Below, one piece after another: positions 55,544 to 63,877 of a stretch of DNA of 64,000 nt. Positions within the stretch are counted from its first letter, which is position 1, and every line of letters begins with the position of its first letter. The translations under genes were made by a program, and so were the position numbers. The DNA is taken from the NCBI GenBank assembly GCA_963773765.1, contig CAVZCC010000006.1:558001-622000 (forward strand), in the 5' to 3' direction. Under the pieces are notes generated by a model, which was not told where the DNA came from, did not search any database, and worked only from the letters and a program-made list of their open reading frames with translations. This stretch comes from CAVZCC01 sp963773765 (GTDB lineage Bacteria > Actinomycetota > Acidimicrobiia > Acidimicrobiales > Microtrichaceae).

Positions 55544-56200
55544 TCAGCGGTCCTCGCCCACCTCGATGGCCCGGAGCTCCTCCGCGGCCTGGCGGACCTG
55601 CAGGTCACGGTCGGCGCAGAGCCGTTCCAGCTCCGCGCTCACCGCCGGGCCGTCGAACGCGGCCAGGGCCAGGACGGCCCGGCGTCGGACCGTGGCCCGG
55701 TCCCGGCAACCGGCCAGCACCGCCGGGAGGCCGGAGGGGTCACCGATGGCTCCCAGGGCGGCCACGGCGGCCTCGCGGCACAGCGCGTCGTCGTGCCCGG
55801 TGGCCAGCTCCACCAGTCGGCCGACGGTGGCCGCGGGCACCCGCTCGCGCTCGCCACAGGCGAAGGCCGCGACCTCCACCACGACCGGGTCGGGATCATC
55901 CAGCAGGGCCGTGAGCGCCGCGTCCACCTCCAGGTCCGGCGCGGCGCCGGCGGCCAGCGCGGCGCGGCGACGGACCACGGCCGACGGGTCGTGCAGGGCG
56001 TCCCGCACGACCTCCCCGGTCAGCGCCCCCAGGCGGGCCAGGGCGCCCACGGCCGCGGCCCGCACCGCCGGATCGGGGTCCACCAGGCCGGTCCGGGCCG
56101 TGGGCACGTCGCCGGCATGGCCGGCCACCACCATGGCGGCCCGGCGCGTCGCGGCCGCCCCGGTGGGCGGTCCTGGGGGTGCGGGATCGTGGTCCGTCAC
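55544..56200 (-). CDS. HEAT-repeat protein
   Basis: 218 residues made of five or six HEAT/PBS-lyase-type repeats, seen as DPAVRAAAVGALARLGAL, DPSAVVRRRAALAAGAAP, DPDPVVVEVAAFACGE, DALCREAAVAALGAIGDPSG and RATVRRRAVLALAAFDGP. Such solenoids bind partner proteins and have no catalytic site here. The GTG at 56200 follows AGGAGGA; a longer form from 56263 is possible. It is divergent from the next gene, with about 100 bases between. Function unknown. Confidence 0.8.
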   Translation of the reverse strand: MTDHDPAPPGPPTGAAATRRAAMVVAGHAGDVPTARTGLVDPDPAVRAAAVGALARLGALTGEVVRDALHDPSAVVRRRAALAAGAAPDLEVDAALTALLDDPDPVVVEVAAFACGERERVPAATVGRLVELATGHDDALCREAAVAALGAIGDPSGLPAVLAGCRDRATVRRRAVLALAAFDGPAVSAELERLCADRDLQVRQAAEELRAIEVGEDR

Positions 56201-56300
56201 GGTGTGTTCGGTCCTCCTGGGGGCCGGCTTGGGGGAACGGGGCGGGAAAGGTCCCCGGGCCACCTACACTGGCCCGGACGCGCAGAGCAGGAGGACGTTC

Positions 56301-56768
56301 GTGTCTCACATGGTGATCTTCCAGACCCCCGACGGCAATCCCGGGTACAACCAGTTCGAGTCGGTGGGCGAGGCCGTGGCGTTCGTGGAGACGCTCCGGA
56401 ACGAACAGGGCATCGAGAACGCCCGCATGTTCGCCCTGGAGGAGATCAAGTTCGATCTCAAGCCCTACTTCAAGGTGCAACTGCAGGCGCTCAACCCGGG
56501 TGCGGGCTCGCCCGGCCCGTCCCCGCAGCCCGCCGCAGCTCCGTCCGCCCCGGCCCCCGCCCCCGAGCAGCCCAAGCCGGCACCCGCGCCGGCGTCCGCC
56601 CCGGCCGCGGGCGAGCCGACCACGTTCGGTACGTTCTCGCCCCCGGCGCCCAGCGCGCCCGAGGCCGCACCGGAGGCGTCACAGCCCGGGGCCGCGCCCA
56701 CCCCGGCGCCGCCGGCGGACCAGCCGTCCGGCGAGCCGGCTCCGCGTCGGGGGTTGTTCGGCCGCTGA
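56301..56768 (+). CDS. Conserved small protein with Pro/Ala-rich tail
   Basis: 155 residues. The first 62 are a compact domain, VSHMVIFQTPDGNPGYNQFE followed by SVGEAVAFVETLRNEQGIEN and ARMFALEEIKFDLKPYFKVQ, which I recognise as a conserved but uncharacterised actinobacterial sequence. The rest is Pro/Ala-rich and disordered and ends in RRGLFGR. No signal peptide or membrane helix. GTG at 56301 follows AGGAGG; an ATG nine bases later (MVIFQ) is the alternative. TACACT at 56265 is the likely -10. Function unknown. Confidence 0.75.
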   Translation: MSHMVIFQTPDGNPGYNQFESVGEAVAFVETLRNEQGIENARMFALEEIKFDLKPYFKVQLQALNPGAGSPGPSPQPAAAPSAPAPAPEQPKPAPAPASAPAAGEPTTFGTFSPPAPSAPEAAPEASQPGAAPTPAPPADQPSGEPAPRRGLFGR

Positions 56769-56795
56769 GCCGCTCCTCCGCCACCAGATCGACCC

Positions 56796-56825
56796 ACGAC
56801 GTCCGGGCCACGGCCCGGACGTCGT
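56796..56825. terminator. Perfect 30-bp palindrome between converging genes
   Basis: ACGACGTCCGGG and CCCGGACGTCGT form a 12-bp stem around CCACGG; the pairing can extend to 14 bp with a 2-base centre. It lies 28 bases after the Pro/Ala-tail gene and 50 bases beyond the end of the converging membrane-protein gene, so it may stop both transcripts. Confidence 0.7.
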
Positions 56826-56875
56826 GCGCGTCCGGGCCGTGGGCGAACAGGGAGGCGCAGGGGGGCGGCGGCCCG

Positions 56876-57217
56876 TCAGCTGATGAGCATGACGAGCCCG
56901 ACGACCACGACGCTGAGCACCACGCCCATCAGGGCGGCGATGCTGATCACGCCGATGGCCAGCAGCGCGCCCGACCGCACGCGCACCAGGGCCGGGATGG
57001 TCACCTGCATGGCGGCGACCCGTTCCTCTGCCATCGCGCCGTCGCCCGCCGCGGCGCCCCGGCCGCCACCGGTGGAACTGGGTGCCATCACAGCACCGGG
57101 GTGTGACCCTGCGTACTGCATGGCAGGCTGGGGAATCGGCCGACGTCCGAACATCGCCGCGCCGAAACCCAGCGACGACACCATCACCACGAGCACTCCG
57201 ACGAGCAATGCGGACAT
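56876..57217 (-). CDS. Small two-helix membrane protein
   Basis: 113 residues. The N-terminal helix MSALLVGVLVVMVSSLGFGA and the C-terminal helix pair region LLAIGVISIAALMGVVLSVV are strongly hydrophobic. Between them is a 50-residue Gly/Ala/Met-rich loop, then EERVAAMQVTIPALVRVRSG. I prefer this reading to the plus-strand frame over the same bases, which gives a Thr/Ser/Arg mixture without structure. Its ATG (complement of 57215-57217) overlaps the ATG of the divergent protease gene in the four bases CATG. Function unknown. Confidence 0.6.
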   Translation of the reverse strand: MSALLVGVLVVMVSSLGFGAAMFGRRPIPQPAMQYAGSHPGAVMAPSSTGGGRGAAAGDGAMAEERVAAMQVTIPALVRVRSGALLAIGVISIAALMGVVLSVVVVGLVMLIS

Positions 57218-58382
57218 GACCTTGCCCAGCGTACCGACACCCGACGCCACTCCGACCGACCAGGATCCTGCGGCCCCGGACGCCCCGGACCCGTCCGGGG
57301 CACCCGACGTCGCCCGGCGGCACCGCAGGCGCTGGTGGGTCGGCGGTGCGGTTGCCGCCGTGGTGCTGACCGGCCTGGTCGGGGCGCTGTTCATCCCCAC
57401 GCCCTACTACCTGCTCCAGCCCGGGTCGGTGCGGCCGGCGGAGGCCCGCATCGAGGTGGACGGGGCCAAGGCCTACGAGGACGAGGGCAACATCCTCTTC
57501 ACCACCGTGTACGTCGACCGCGCCACCCTGGCCACCCTGCTGCGCGGCGCCGTCGACGACGCCATCGACGTCAAGAGCGAGGAGGAGGTCTACGGGCCGG
57601 AGGGACGCGACGCGTCGAAGAAGGCCAACCAGCAGCGGATGGACCTGTCCAAGCTCATCGCCACCAAGGTCGCGCTGAACTACCTGGGCTACCCGGCCGA
57701 GTTCACCGGCAAGGGGGCCCGGATCCTGGAGTTGGGCAGTGGCACCTCCGCCGACGAGCTCCTCGAGCCCGGCGACGTGATCACCTCGGTGAACGGCATG
57801 CCGGTGGCCCTCCCGGCAGACATCAGCCCTGCCCTCACCGGCAAGGTGCCCGGCGACGTCGTCACGGTCACGGCCCGACGGACCACGACGCCCGGCGACG
57901 GCAGCTCCGCGGCGGCGACCACCGAGACCGTCGAGGGCCCGGTCACGCTCGCCGCGGCCAAGGACGAACCGGCCCGGGCCATCCTGGGCGTGAGCGTCGA
58001 CCCCGACCAGCCGTCGCTGGACTCACCGGTCACGGTGGACATCGACTCCGGCGAGGTGACGGGCCCGTCGGCCGGCATGGCATGGGCGCTGGCCGTGATC
58101 GACCGGCTCACCCCCGGATCCATCACCGACGGCCGGGAGGTCGCGGTCACCGGCGAGATCCTGGCCGACGGATCCATCGGGACCATCGGGGGCATCACCC
58201 AGAAGGTGGCCGCGGTGAAGCGGGCCGGCGTGAAGCTGTTCCTCTACCCGGCCGACACACCGGAGGACGAGCAGCGGGAGATGCGCCGCATCGCCGGTGA
58301 TGAGGTGGAGCTCCGCCCCGTCGCCACGCTCCAGGAGGCCGTCGAGGTCCTCGTTCCGGGCGGTCTGCAGCCCGCGGCGTGA
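57216..58382 (+). CDS. PDZ and Lon-type (S16) membrane-anchored protease, YlbL-like
   Basis: 388 residues. A basic cytoplasmic segment (ARRHRRRWW), one membrane helix (GGAVAAVVLTGLVGALFI), then an extracytoplasmic region with a PDZ domain (LEPGDVITSVNGMPVALPAD) and a C-terminal Lon-like proteolytic domain. The Ser-Lys dyad is visible: Ser285 in GPSAGMAWALAVIDRL and Lys335 in VAAVKRAGVKLFLYP; AVTGEILADGSIGTIGGITQ is the conserved S16 segment between them. Such proteins degrade misfolded or regulatory proteins at the membrane. The ATG at 57216 is inferred; upstream frame is open but not protein-like. The start codon overlaps that of the divergent gene. Confidence 0.87.
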   Translation: MTLPSVPTPDATPTDQDPAAPDAPDPSGAPDVARRHRRRWWVGGAVAAVVLTGLVGALFIPTPYYLLQPGSVRPAEARIEVDGAKAYEDEGNILFTTVYVDRATLATLLRGAVDDAIDVKSEEEVYGPEGRDASKKANQQRMDLSKLIATKVALNYLGYPAEFTGKGARILELGSGTSADELLEPGDVITSVNGMPVALPADISPALTGKVPGDVVTVTARRTTTPGDGSSAAATTETVEGPVTLAAAKDEPARAILGVSVDPDQPSLDSPVTVDIDSGEVTGPSAGMAWALAVIDRLTPGSITDGREVAVTGEILADGSIGTIGGITQKVAAVKRAGVKLFLYPADTPEDEQREMRRIAGDEVELRPVATLQEAVEVLVPGGLQPAA

Positions 58383-58445
58383 ACGGCGGCCGGACCGGTG
58401 CGGGCCACCGGTGCGGCATTCCGCCATCGGCATGGTTGCCACCCG

Positions 58446-58451
58446 TAGCAT
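58446..58451 (+). promoter_or_regulatory. -10 box TAGCAT for leaderless divIVA-like mRNA
   Basis: TAGCAT ends seven bases before the ATG at 58458 with no ribosome-binding site in between. Confidence 0.5.
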
Positions 58452-58457
58452 CGGGCC

Positions 58458-60749
58458 ATGACCGATCCGATTCCCGATCCGCCCGAGCTCGATCCGGCGG
58501 CCCTGGCCGGGACCAACTTCAGCCGGGTGCGCAAGGGGTTCGAGCCTGCGGAGGTGCGCAGCGCCCTGGGCCGCACCGCCGACGCCCTCCGGGCCTGGCA
58601 GGAGCGGGATGACCGGCTCACCGAGCGCCTGTCGGAGCTGGAGCAGCGCCTGAGCGCATCCGAGGAGCTGGACGAGCAGCGCATCACCACCGTCCTGGGT
58701 GAGGAGACGGCCCGGATCGTCGCCGCGGCCCGGGAGGCGGCAGCGGAGATCAGGGCGAAGGCGGAGGAGCAGTCGGCACGGTTGGTGCGCGAGTCGGAGG
58801 AGTCCGCCGCGGCGGCGGCGGCGGCGTTGACGACCGAGGCCACCGCACTGCGGGACGAGGCCTCGCGGCTCCGGTCGGACGCCGATGCCGAGGCCACCCG
58901 CGTCCGGGACGACGCGTTGGCGGAGTCGACCCGGCTGCTGGCGGAGGCCGAGTCCACCGCCGCGGTGCTGCGTGACGACGCCACGGCGGAGGCCGAGCGG
59001 GTCCGGGAGGAGGCGAGGGCCGAGTCCACCCGCCTGCGGGACGACGCGCAGGCCTCGCACGACGAGATGCTGGAGCGGGCGGGGTCGGTGCTGGAGGAGC
59101 GCACGGCGGAGGCAGAGGCCGTGGCCGCAGGCATCCGTGAGGCAGCGGACGTGGAGCTGACCACGGCTCGGGCGGAGGGGGAACGCATCCGGGAGGAGGC
59201 GCGCGACGCCGCCATGGAGGAGATCGACCGGGCCCGGTCCGAGGGCCGGGAGATGGTGGCGGAGGCCCGCCGGTTGCGCGAGCGCATGCTGCGCGACCTG
59301 GCCGAGCGCCGCCGGACCGCACGACGCCAGATCGAGGCGGCACGGGCGGGTCGCGACCGCATCGTGGAGGCACTGCAGGCGGCGGGTGTGGTGGTGGCCG
59401 AGGCCGTGGAGGGCCTGGGTGACTCCGACGACGACGCCCGCCGTTCCGCTGATGCGGCCGCGGCGGCCGTGGACGACGACATCGACTCCGTGGTGGCCGA
59501 GTTCGAGACCGGCCTGGGTGCCGGGGGCTTCCCCGCGATGGCGCCCCGGGCGGACACGGCCGGTGGAGCCGTCGGGTCGGGACACGGCGACGCGCCGGTC
59601 ACCACCATCGGCGATGGCGACGTTGCCACCGATGACGGGCCCGACGACCGGCCCGGCGACGGGGGCGGCGATGCCGACGGCCCGGACGGGGAGGACCGGG
59701 AGGGCGACGGTGGCGAGCGCAGTCCCGGTGCGACCGTGCACGACCTGTTCGAGCGCATCAGGGCGGAACGGTCCGGGGACGACGAGGCCGGCGACGCGGA
59801 CGTCGGTGAGGGGTCGGAGGTGGTCGTGGCCGAGGGGTCGATCGACCTGACCGAGGTCGGCGGCCCCGACGGCGGTGCCGTCACGGTGCGGGCCGAGGGT
59901 TCCGCCGTCGCGGTGTCGGTACCCCAGGCCGCCCCCTCGGAGAACGCACCGGTGGCGGCGGGTCCGCTGGACCAGCCCGCCCCGGAGGATGCCGTCGCGC
60001 CCGACCCCGTCGCGGAGGAGGTGGTACCGGAGGGCCTGGTACCGGAGGGCGTGGTACCGGAGGAGGAGGTCGGCGTCCTCGACCGCCGCGACGACCTGCT
60101 GGCACCGGCGGAGAAGTCCCTGGCCCGGACCCTCAAGCGGCTGGTGTCCGACGAGCAGAACGAGGTGCTGGACCGACTGCGGCGGATCAAGCGGGGTCGG
60201 CCGGAGATCACCGCGCTCCTCGGCGGCGACGAGGACGTGGAGCGGTTCGCCGACGCCCTGGGGTCGGACTTCCGTGTGGCGGCTGAGGCCGGGCTCACCT
60301 TCTGGGGTGAGCAGTCGGGCGATCCGGGGTCCGGCCGGCTGAGCGACCCGGACGCCCTGCGGGTGCCGCTGGTGGGCCGTGTGACCGAGCTGCTGGAGAT
60401 CCGCCGGGCCCATGTCCAGAAGGTGCTGGACGACGCGGATGCCGAGGGCCTCGAGCCGGCCGAGATCGGTGACCACATCCGGGCCGCCTACCGGGAGTGG
60501 CGTTCGCACTCGGTGGGGGAGCAGGCCGGTGACCTGGCCACCGCCGGCTTCGCCCAGGGCCTGCGGGACGCCGCCGGTGCGGGGACCCCGTGGTGCTGGG
60601 TCCCGGACAACGGCGGCCTGCCCTGCTCGGACGCGGAGGACAACTCCCTGGCGGGGCCGGTGCCCTGCGGCGACGCGTTCCCGACCGGCGACGCGTTCCC
60701 CCCGGCGCACTCAGGATGCCGATGCATCCTGGTGCCGGGCCCTCGGTAA
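58458..60749 (+). CDS. DivIVA-like coiled-coil protein fused to a phage MuF-like C-terminal module
   Basis: 763 residues, intact. Residues 20-60 (NFSRVRKGFEPAEVRSALGR) match the N-terminal lipid-binding segment of DivIVA/Wag31 proteins. A very long Ala/Glu/Arg coiled coil follows to about 320 (many E-x-x-R-L-R-D-D-A units), then an acidic Gly/Asp-rich linker (350-540) with three near-identical EEVVPEG, LVPEG, VVPEE units. The C-terminal 210 residues are helical (SLARTLKRLVSDEQNEVLDR, LLEIRRAHVQKVLDDADAEG) and end in a Cys/His cluster: PWCWVPDN, LPCSDAED, PVPCGDAFPTGD, PPAHSGCRC. That spacing resembles the end of phage Mu gpF-type head-morphogenesis proteins. It precedes the UPF0182 gene. Confidence 0.75.
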   Translation: MTDPIPDPPELDPAALAGTNFSRVRKGFEPAEVRSALGRTADALRAWQERDDRLTERLSELEQRLSASEELDEQRITTVLGEETARIVAAAREAAAEIRAKAEEQSARLVRESEESAAAAAAALTTEATALRDEASRLRSDADAEATRVRDDALAESTRLLAEAESTAAVLRDDATAEAERVREEARAESTRLRDDAQASHDEMLERAGSVLEERTAEAEAVAAGIREAADVELTTARAEGERIREEARDAAMEEIDRARSEGREMVAEARRLRERMLRDLAERRRTARRQIEAARAGRDRIVEALQAAGVVVAEAVEGLGDSDDDARRSADAAAAAVDDDIDSVVAEFETGLGAGGFPAMAPRADTAGGAVGSGHGDAPVTTIGDGDVATDDGPDDRPGDGGGDADGPDGEDREGDGGERSPGATVHDLFERIRAERSGDDEAGDADVGEGSEVVVAEGSIDLTEVGGPDGGAVTVRAEGSAVAVSVPQAAPSENAPVAAGPLDQPAPEDAVAPDPVAEEVVPEGLVPEGVVPEEEVGVLDRRDDLLAPAEKSLARTLKRLVSDEQNEVLDRLRRIKRGRPEITALLGGDEDVERFADALGSDFRVAAEAGLTFWGEQSGDPGSGRLSDPDALRVPLVGRVTELLEIRRAHVQKVLDDADAEGLEPAEIGDHIRAAYREWRSHSVGEQAGDLATAGFAQGLRDAAGAGTPWCWVPDNGGLPCSDAEDNSLAGPVPCGDAFPTGDAFPPAHSGCRCILVPGPR

Positions 60750-60752
60750 CCT
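60747..60752 (+). promoter_or_regulatory. -10 box TAACCT for the UPF0182 gene
   Basis: TAACCT overlaps the stop region of the preceding gene and ends nine bases before the GTG at 60761. No ribosome-binding site is seen before either that GTG or the ATG at 60779, so a leaderless start at the GTG is the simplest reading. Confidence 0.4.
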
Positions 60753-60760
60753 CGCCCGCT

Positions 60761-63700
60761 GTGCGGTATCCAAGCGACATGCCCCGGCGGCCGCGTAAAG
60801 AGCGGCGCCGGGACAAGACCCCCCGGCCCAACCGCGGACGGATCATCGTCGGCGTCGTCATCGTCCTGATCGTCCTCCTGGCCCTGTCCCTGCGGGCCAT
60901 CGCCACCTTCTGGACCGACTTCCTCTGGTTCGACTCGGTCGAGCTGGGATCCGTGTGGCGCAAGCTGCTGTCGGCCAAGGTCACCCTGGGGGTGGCGGCC
61001 ACGCTGGGCTTCTTCCTCCTGCTGTGGATCAACCTGGTCGTCGCCGACCGGCTGGCGCCCAAGTTCCGTCCGCTCAGTGGACCGGAGGACGAGATCCTCA
61101 TCCGCTACCGGGAGCTCGTGGCCGGTCGCCAACGCCTGATGGAGCTGGGCCTCGCCCTCATGATCGCCATCATCCCGGGCATCAGTGCCTCGGGGCAGTG
61201 GCGGCAGTGGCTCCTGTTCCGCTTCGGCGGGTCCTTCGGCCAGAAGGACCCGCAGTTCGGCACCGACATCGGCTTCTTCATCTTCAAGCTGCCGTTCCTG
61301 TCCCAGGTCGTGGACTGGGTCTTCGGGTTCCTGCTCGTCACCGCGGTCGTGGTGGCCGTCGTGCACTACCTCAACGGCGCCATCCGCCTGCAGCCCATGG
61401 GGGAGCGGGTCACGCCCAACGCCAAGGCCCACCTGTCGGTGCTGCTGGCGCTGGCCGCCCTGGTCAAGGCCGCCGACTACTGGCTGCAGCGCTACGAGCT
61501 CACGTTCTCCTCCGGCCGCGCCTTCGACGGCGCCGGCTACACCGACGTGAACGCCCGGCTCCCGGCCATCCAGCTCCTGATCCTCATCTCGTTGTTCGTC
61601 GCCGTGCTGCTGCTGGTCAACATCTGGCGCAAGGGCTGGGTCCTGCCGGTCATCGTGGTCGCCCTGTGGGCCCTGGTCGCCCTCGTGGTCGGCGGCGCGT
61701 ACCCGGCGTTCGTGCAGCGGTTCCAGGTGGGCCCGGCCGAGCTGGCCAAGGAGAAGCCGTTCATCGAGCGCAACATCACCGCCACCCGCGACGCCCTGGG
61801 CCTGGGCGACGTGGTGCAGACCGACTTCGACTACCAGAAGCAGCTCACCCAGGAGAAGGTCGACGCCCAGCGGGCCAACCTGGACAACGCCCGCCTGCTG
61901 GACCCCACCGTGATGCGTCCCACCATCCAGGACCTGGAGTTCGGCCGGGAGTACTACACGTTCCGGGACGTCGACGTGGACCGGTACCTGATCGAGTCCG
62001 GCGCCGAGGGGGCGGAGACCACCACGCGGGAGCCGGTCATCATCAGCTCCCGGGAGCTCAACGAGTCCGGCATCTCCAACCCCACCTGGGAGAAGCTGCA
62101 CCTGGTCTTCACCCACGGCTACGCGGCCGCGGTGGCGCCGGCGAACAAGACCAACACCCGGGGGGAGCCGGACTTCGTGGTGTCGGGCATCCCGGCGGAG
62201 TACACGGGCCTGCCGCCGCTGGAGCGGCCGGAGATCTACCACGGTGAGGGCATGTCCGGGTACTCCATCGTGGGGACCGACCAGACCGAGCTGAGCACGG
62301 ACCAGGTCACCACGCAGTACGAGGGCTCCTCGGGCGTCGGGCTCGGCTCCTTCCCCCGCAAGGCCGCCTTCGCGCTCCGCTTCGGGGAGATCGAGCCGCT
62401 GATCTCCGGCAACCTGACCGACGACTCCAAGGTCATCTACATCCGCGACGTCAAGGAGCGGGTCCAGACCGTGGCCCCGTTCCTGGTGCTGGACGAGGAC
62501 CCGTACCCCGTGCTGGTGGACGGCCGGATCAAGTACGTGATCGACGGCTACACGTCGTCGTCGAACTACCCCTATGCGGAGGAACTGGACGCGGCCGCGG
62601 TGGCCCGGGGCCAGAGCGGCTCCTTCAACTACCTGCGCAACAGCGTCAAGGCCACGGTCGACGCCTATGACGGCACCATCACGCTGTACCTGGTGGACAC
62701 GCTCTACGGCGAGAAGGACCCCATCATCCGGGCCTACGCCAAGGCCTTCCCGGACCTGTTCACCTCGGACATCCCCGAGTCGCTGAGCCGCCACTTCCGC
62801 TACCCGGAGCTGCTGTTCAAGACCCAGACCGAGGTGTGGGGCCGCTACCACCAGTCGGACCCGTCCTCCTTCTTCAACAACAGCGACCGGTGGTCCGTGG
62901 CCCAGCAGCCGCCCAACACCTCGTCGGTGGCGTCCAACGCCGCGGCCGCGGCGGAGGAACTGGGGGGTGACGCCGCACCCACGGCCCAACTGGACCGCAT
63001 CGAGCCCTACTACCAGCTGATGCAGCTGGAGCCGGGGGCGGAACCGGAGTTCGTGCTGACCCGGCCCTTCGTCCTCGCCTCCAACGACGACAGCGCCCGC
63101 AACCTGACCGCCCTGATGGTGGCCCGCAACGACCCCGGGTCCTACGGGAAGCTGTCCCAGGTCGTCATGGTGACCAAGAACGCGGACGGCAAGGTGGAGC
63201 AGAACACCAAGGTGGACGGCCCGCTGCGGGCCAACCAGAAGATGGTCACCTACGCGCCCCTGTCCTCCTACCAGTCACTGGTGGGCCGGTCCGGATCCCG
63301 GGTGCAGTTCGGCAACCTGCTCATCCTGCCCTTCCAGGACTCCTTGTTGTACCTGCGCCCCGTGTACGCCAAGGAGGAGAGCTCCGGGCGCTACACGCTC
63401 AAGAAGGTGGCCGTGACCTCGGGTGACTCGGTGGGCTTCGGCGACAGCGTGGACCAGGCCCTGGCCGACCTCCTGGACGGCAACCAGGAGGGCGCCACCG
63501 GACAGCCCCCGGTCAACAGCGACGGGACGTCCGACGCGCCCACGACCACCACCACCCTGCCGGTGGGCCCGGACGGGAGGAGTCCGACCGAACTGCTGGC
63601 CGCGGCCGACGCCAAGTTCACCGAGGCCGACGAGAAGCTCCGGGCCGGGGACCTGGGCGGGTACCAGGCCGCCGTGGCCGAGGCCCGGCAGCTGGTGCAG

Positions 63701-63820
63701 CAGGCCAACGCCTCCATCGCGGCGGTCGCCCCCACGACGGCGCCCACCACGGAGGTGCCCACCGCGTCGGGAGACGAGGCCGCCACCACGACCACCATCG
63801 CCCCCGTGGGCCGGACCTGA
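60761..63820 (+). CDS. UPF0182 family large membrane protein
   Basis: About 1019 residues, normal for the family. The N-terminal third has seven predicted membrane helices (IIVGVVIVLIVLLALSLRAI, LGVAATLGFFLLLWINLVVA, VVDWVFGFLLVTAVVVAVVH, LLILISLFVAVLLLVNIW among them) with TFWTDFLWFDSVELGSVWRK. The large extracytoplasmic part includes FIERNITATRDALGLGDV, DLEFGREYYTFRDVDVDRYL, FVVSGIPAEYTGLPPLERPE, LVDGRIKYVIDGYTSSSNYP and RYPELLFKTQTEVWGRYH, all typical of COG1615. The C-terminal 90 residues are a Thr/Ala-rich tail. ATG 60779 is the alternative start. Biological function is unknown. Confidence 0.93.
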   Translation: MRYPSDMPRRPRKERRRDKTPRPNRGRIIVGVVIVLIVLLALSLRAIATFWTDFLWFDSVELGSVWRKLLSAKVTLGVAATLGFFLLLWINLVVADRLAPKFRPLSGPEDEILIRYRELVAGRQRLMELGLALMIAIIPGISASGQWRQWLLFRFGGSFGQKDPQFGTDIGFFIFKLPFLSQVVDWVFGFLLVTAVVVAVVHYLNGAIRLQPMGERVTPNAKAHLSVLLALAALVKAADYWLQRYELTFSSGRAFDGAGYTDVNARLPAIQLLILISLFVAVLLLVNIWRKGWVLPVIVVALWALVALVVGGAYPAFVQRFQVGPAELAKEKPFIERNITATRDALGLGDVVQTDFDYQKQLTQEKVDAQRANLDNARLLDPTVMRPTIQDLEFGREYYTFRDVDVDRYLIESGAEGAETTTREPVIISSRELNESGISNPTWEKLHLVFTHGYAAAVAPANKTNTRGEPDFVVSGIPAEYTGLPPLERPEIYHGEGMSGYSIVGTDQTELSTDQVTTQYEGSSGVGLGSFPRKAAFALRFGEIEPLISGNLTDDSKVIYIRDVKERVQTVAPFLVLDEDPYPVLVDGRIKYVIDGYTSSSNYPYAEELDAAAVARGQSGSFNYLRNSVKATVDAYDGTITLYLVDTLYGEKDPIIRAYAKAFPDLFTSDIPESLSRHFRYPELLFKTQTEVWGRYHQSDPSSFFNNSDRWSVAQQPPNTSSVASNAAAAAEELGGDAAPTAQLDRIEPYYQLMQLEPGAEPEFVLTRPFVLASNDDSARNLTALMVARNDPGSYGKLSQVVMVTKNADGKVEQNTKVDGPLRANQKMVTYAPLSSYQSLVGRSGSRVQFGNLLILPFQDSLLYLRPVYAKEESSGRYTLKKVAVTSGDSVGFGDSVDQALADLLDGNQEGATGQPPVNSDGTSDAPTTTTTLPVGPDGRSPTELLAAADAKFTEADEKLRAGDLGGYQAAVAEARQLVQQANASIAAVAPTTAPTTEVPTASGDEAATTTTIAPVGRT

Positions 63821-63864
63821 CGGGACCCTGCGGACCGGATCTGATCCGACTGCTGCGGCCCCTG

Positions 63865-63870
63865 TACCCT
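63865..63870 (+). promoter_or_regulatory. -10 box TACCCT for leaderless dedA-like mRNA
   Basis: TACCCT ends eight bases before the GTG at 63878; no ribosome-binding site lies between. Confidence 0.4.
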
Positions 63871-63877
63871 GCGCCTC

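Noticed and set aside
56883..57215. N-terminal extension of the YlbL-like protease to 56883
   Set aside because: The extension is a Thr/Ser/Arg-rich string without structure, antisense to a convincing two-helix membrane protein, and would place an unlikely region before the membrane anchor.
60488..62989. Open frame of 833 codons on the minus strand across the UPF0182 gene
   Set aside because: It is rich in Gly, Val, Asp, Gln and His with no fold or motif and lies antisense to a clearly conserved protein; such frames are common in very GC-rich DNA. The same applies to long antisense frames at 958-2370, 19319-21895, 26138-29371 and 58023-60710.
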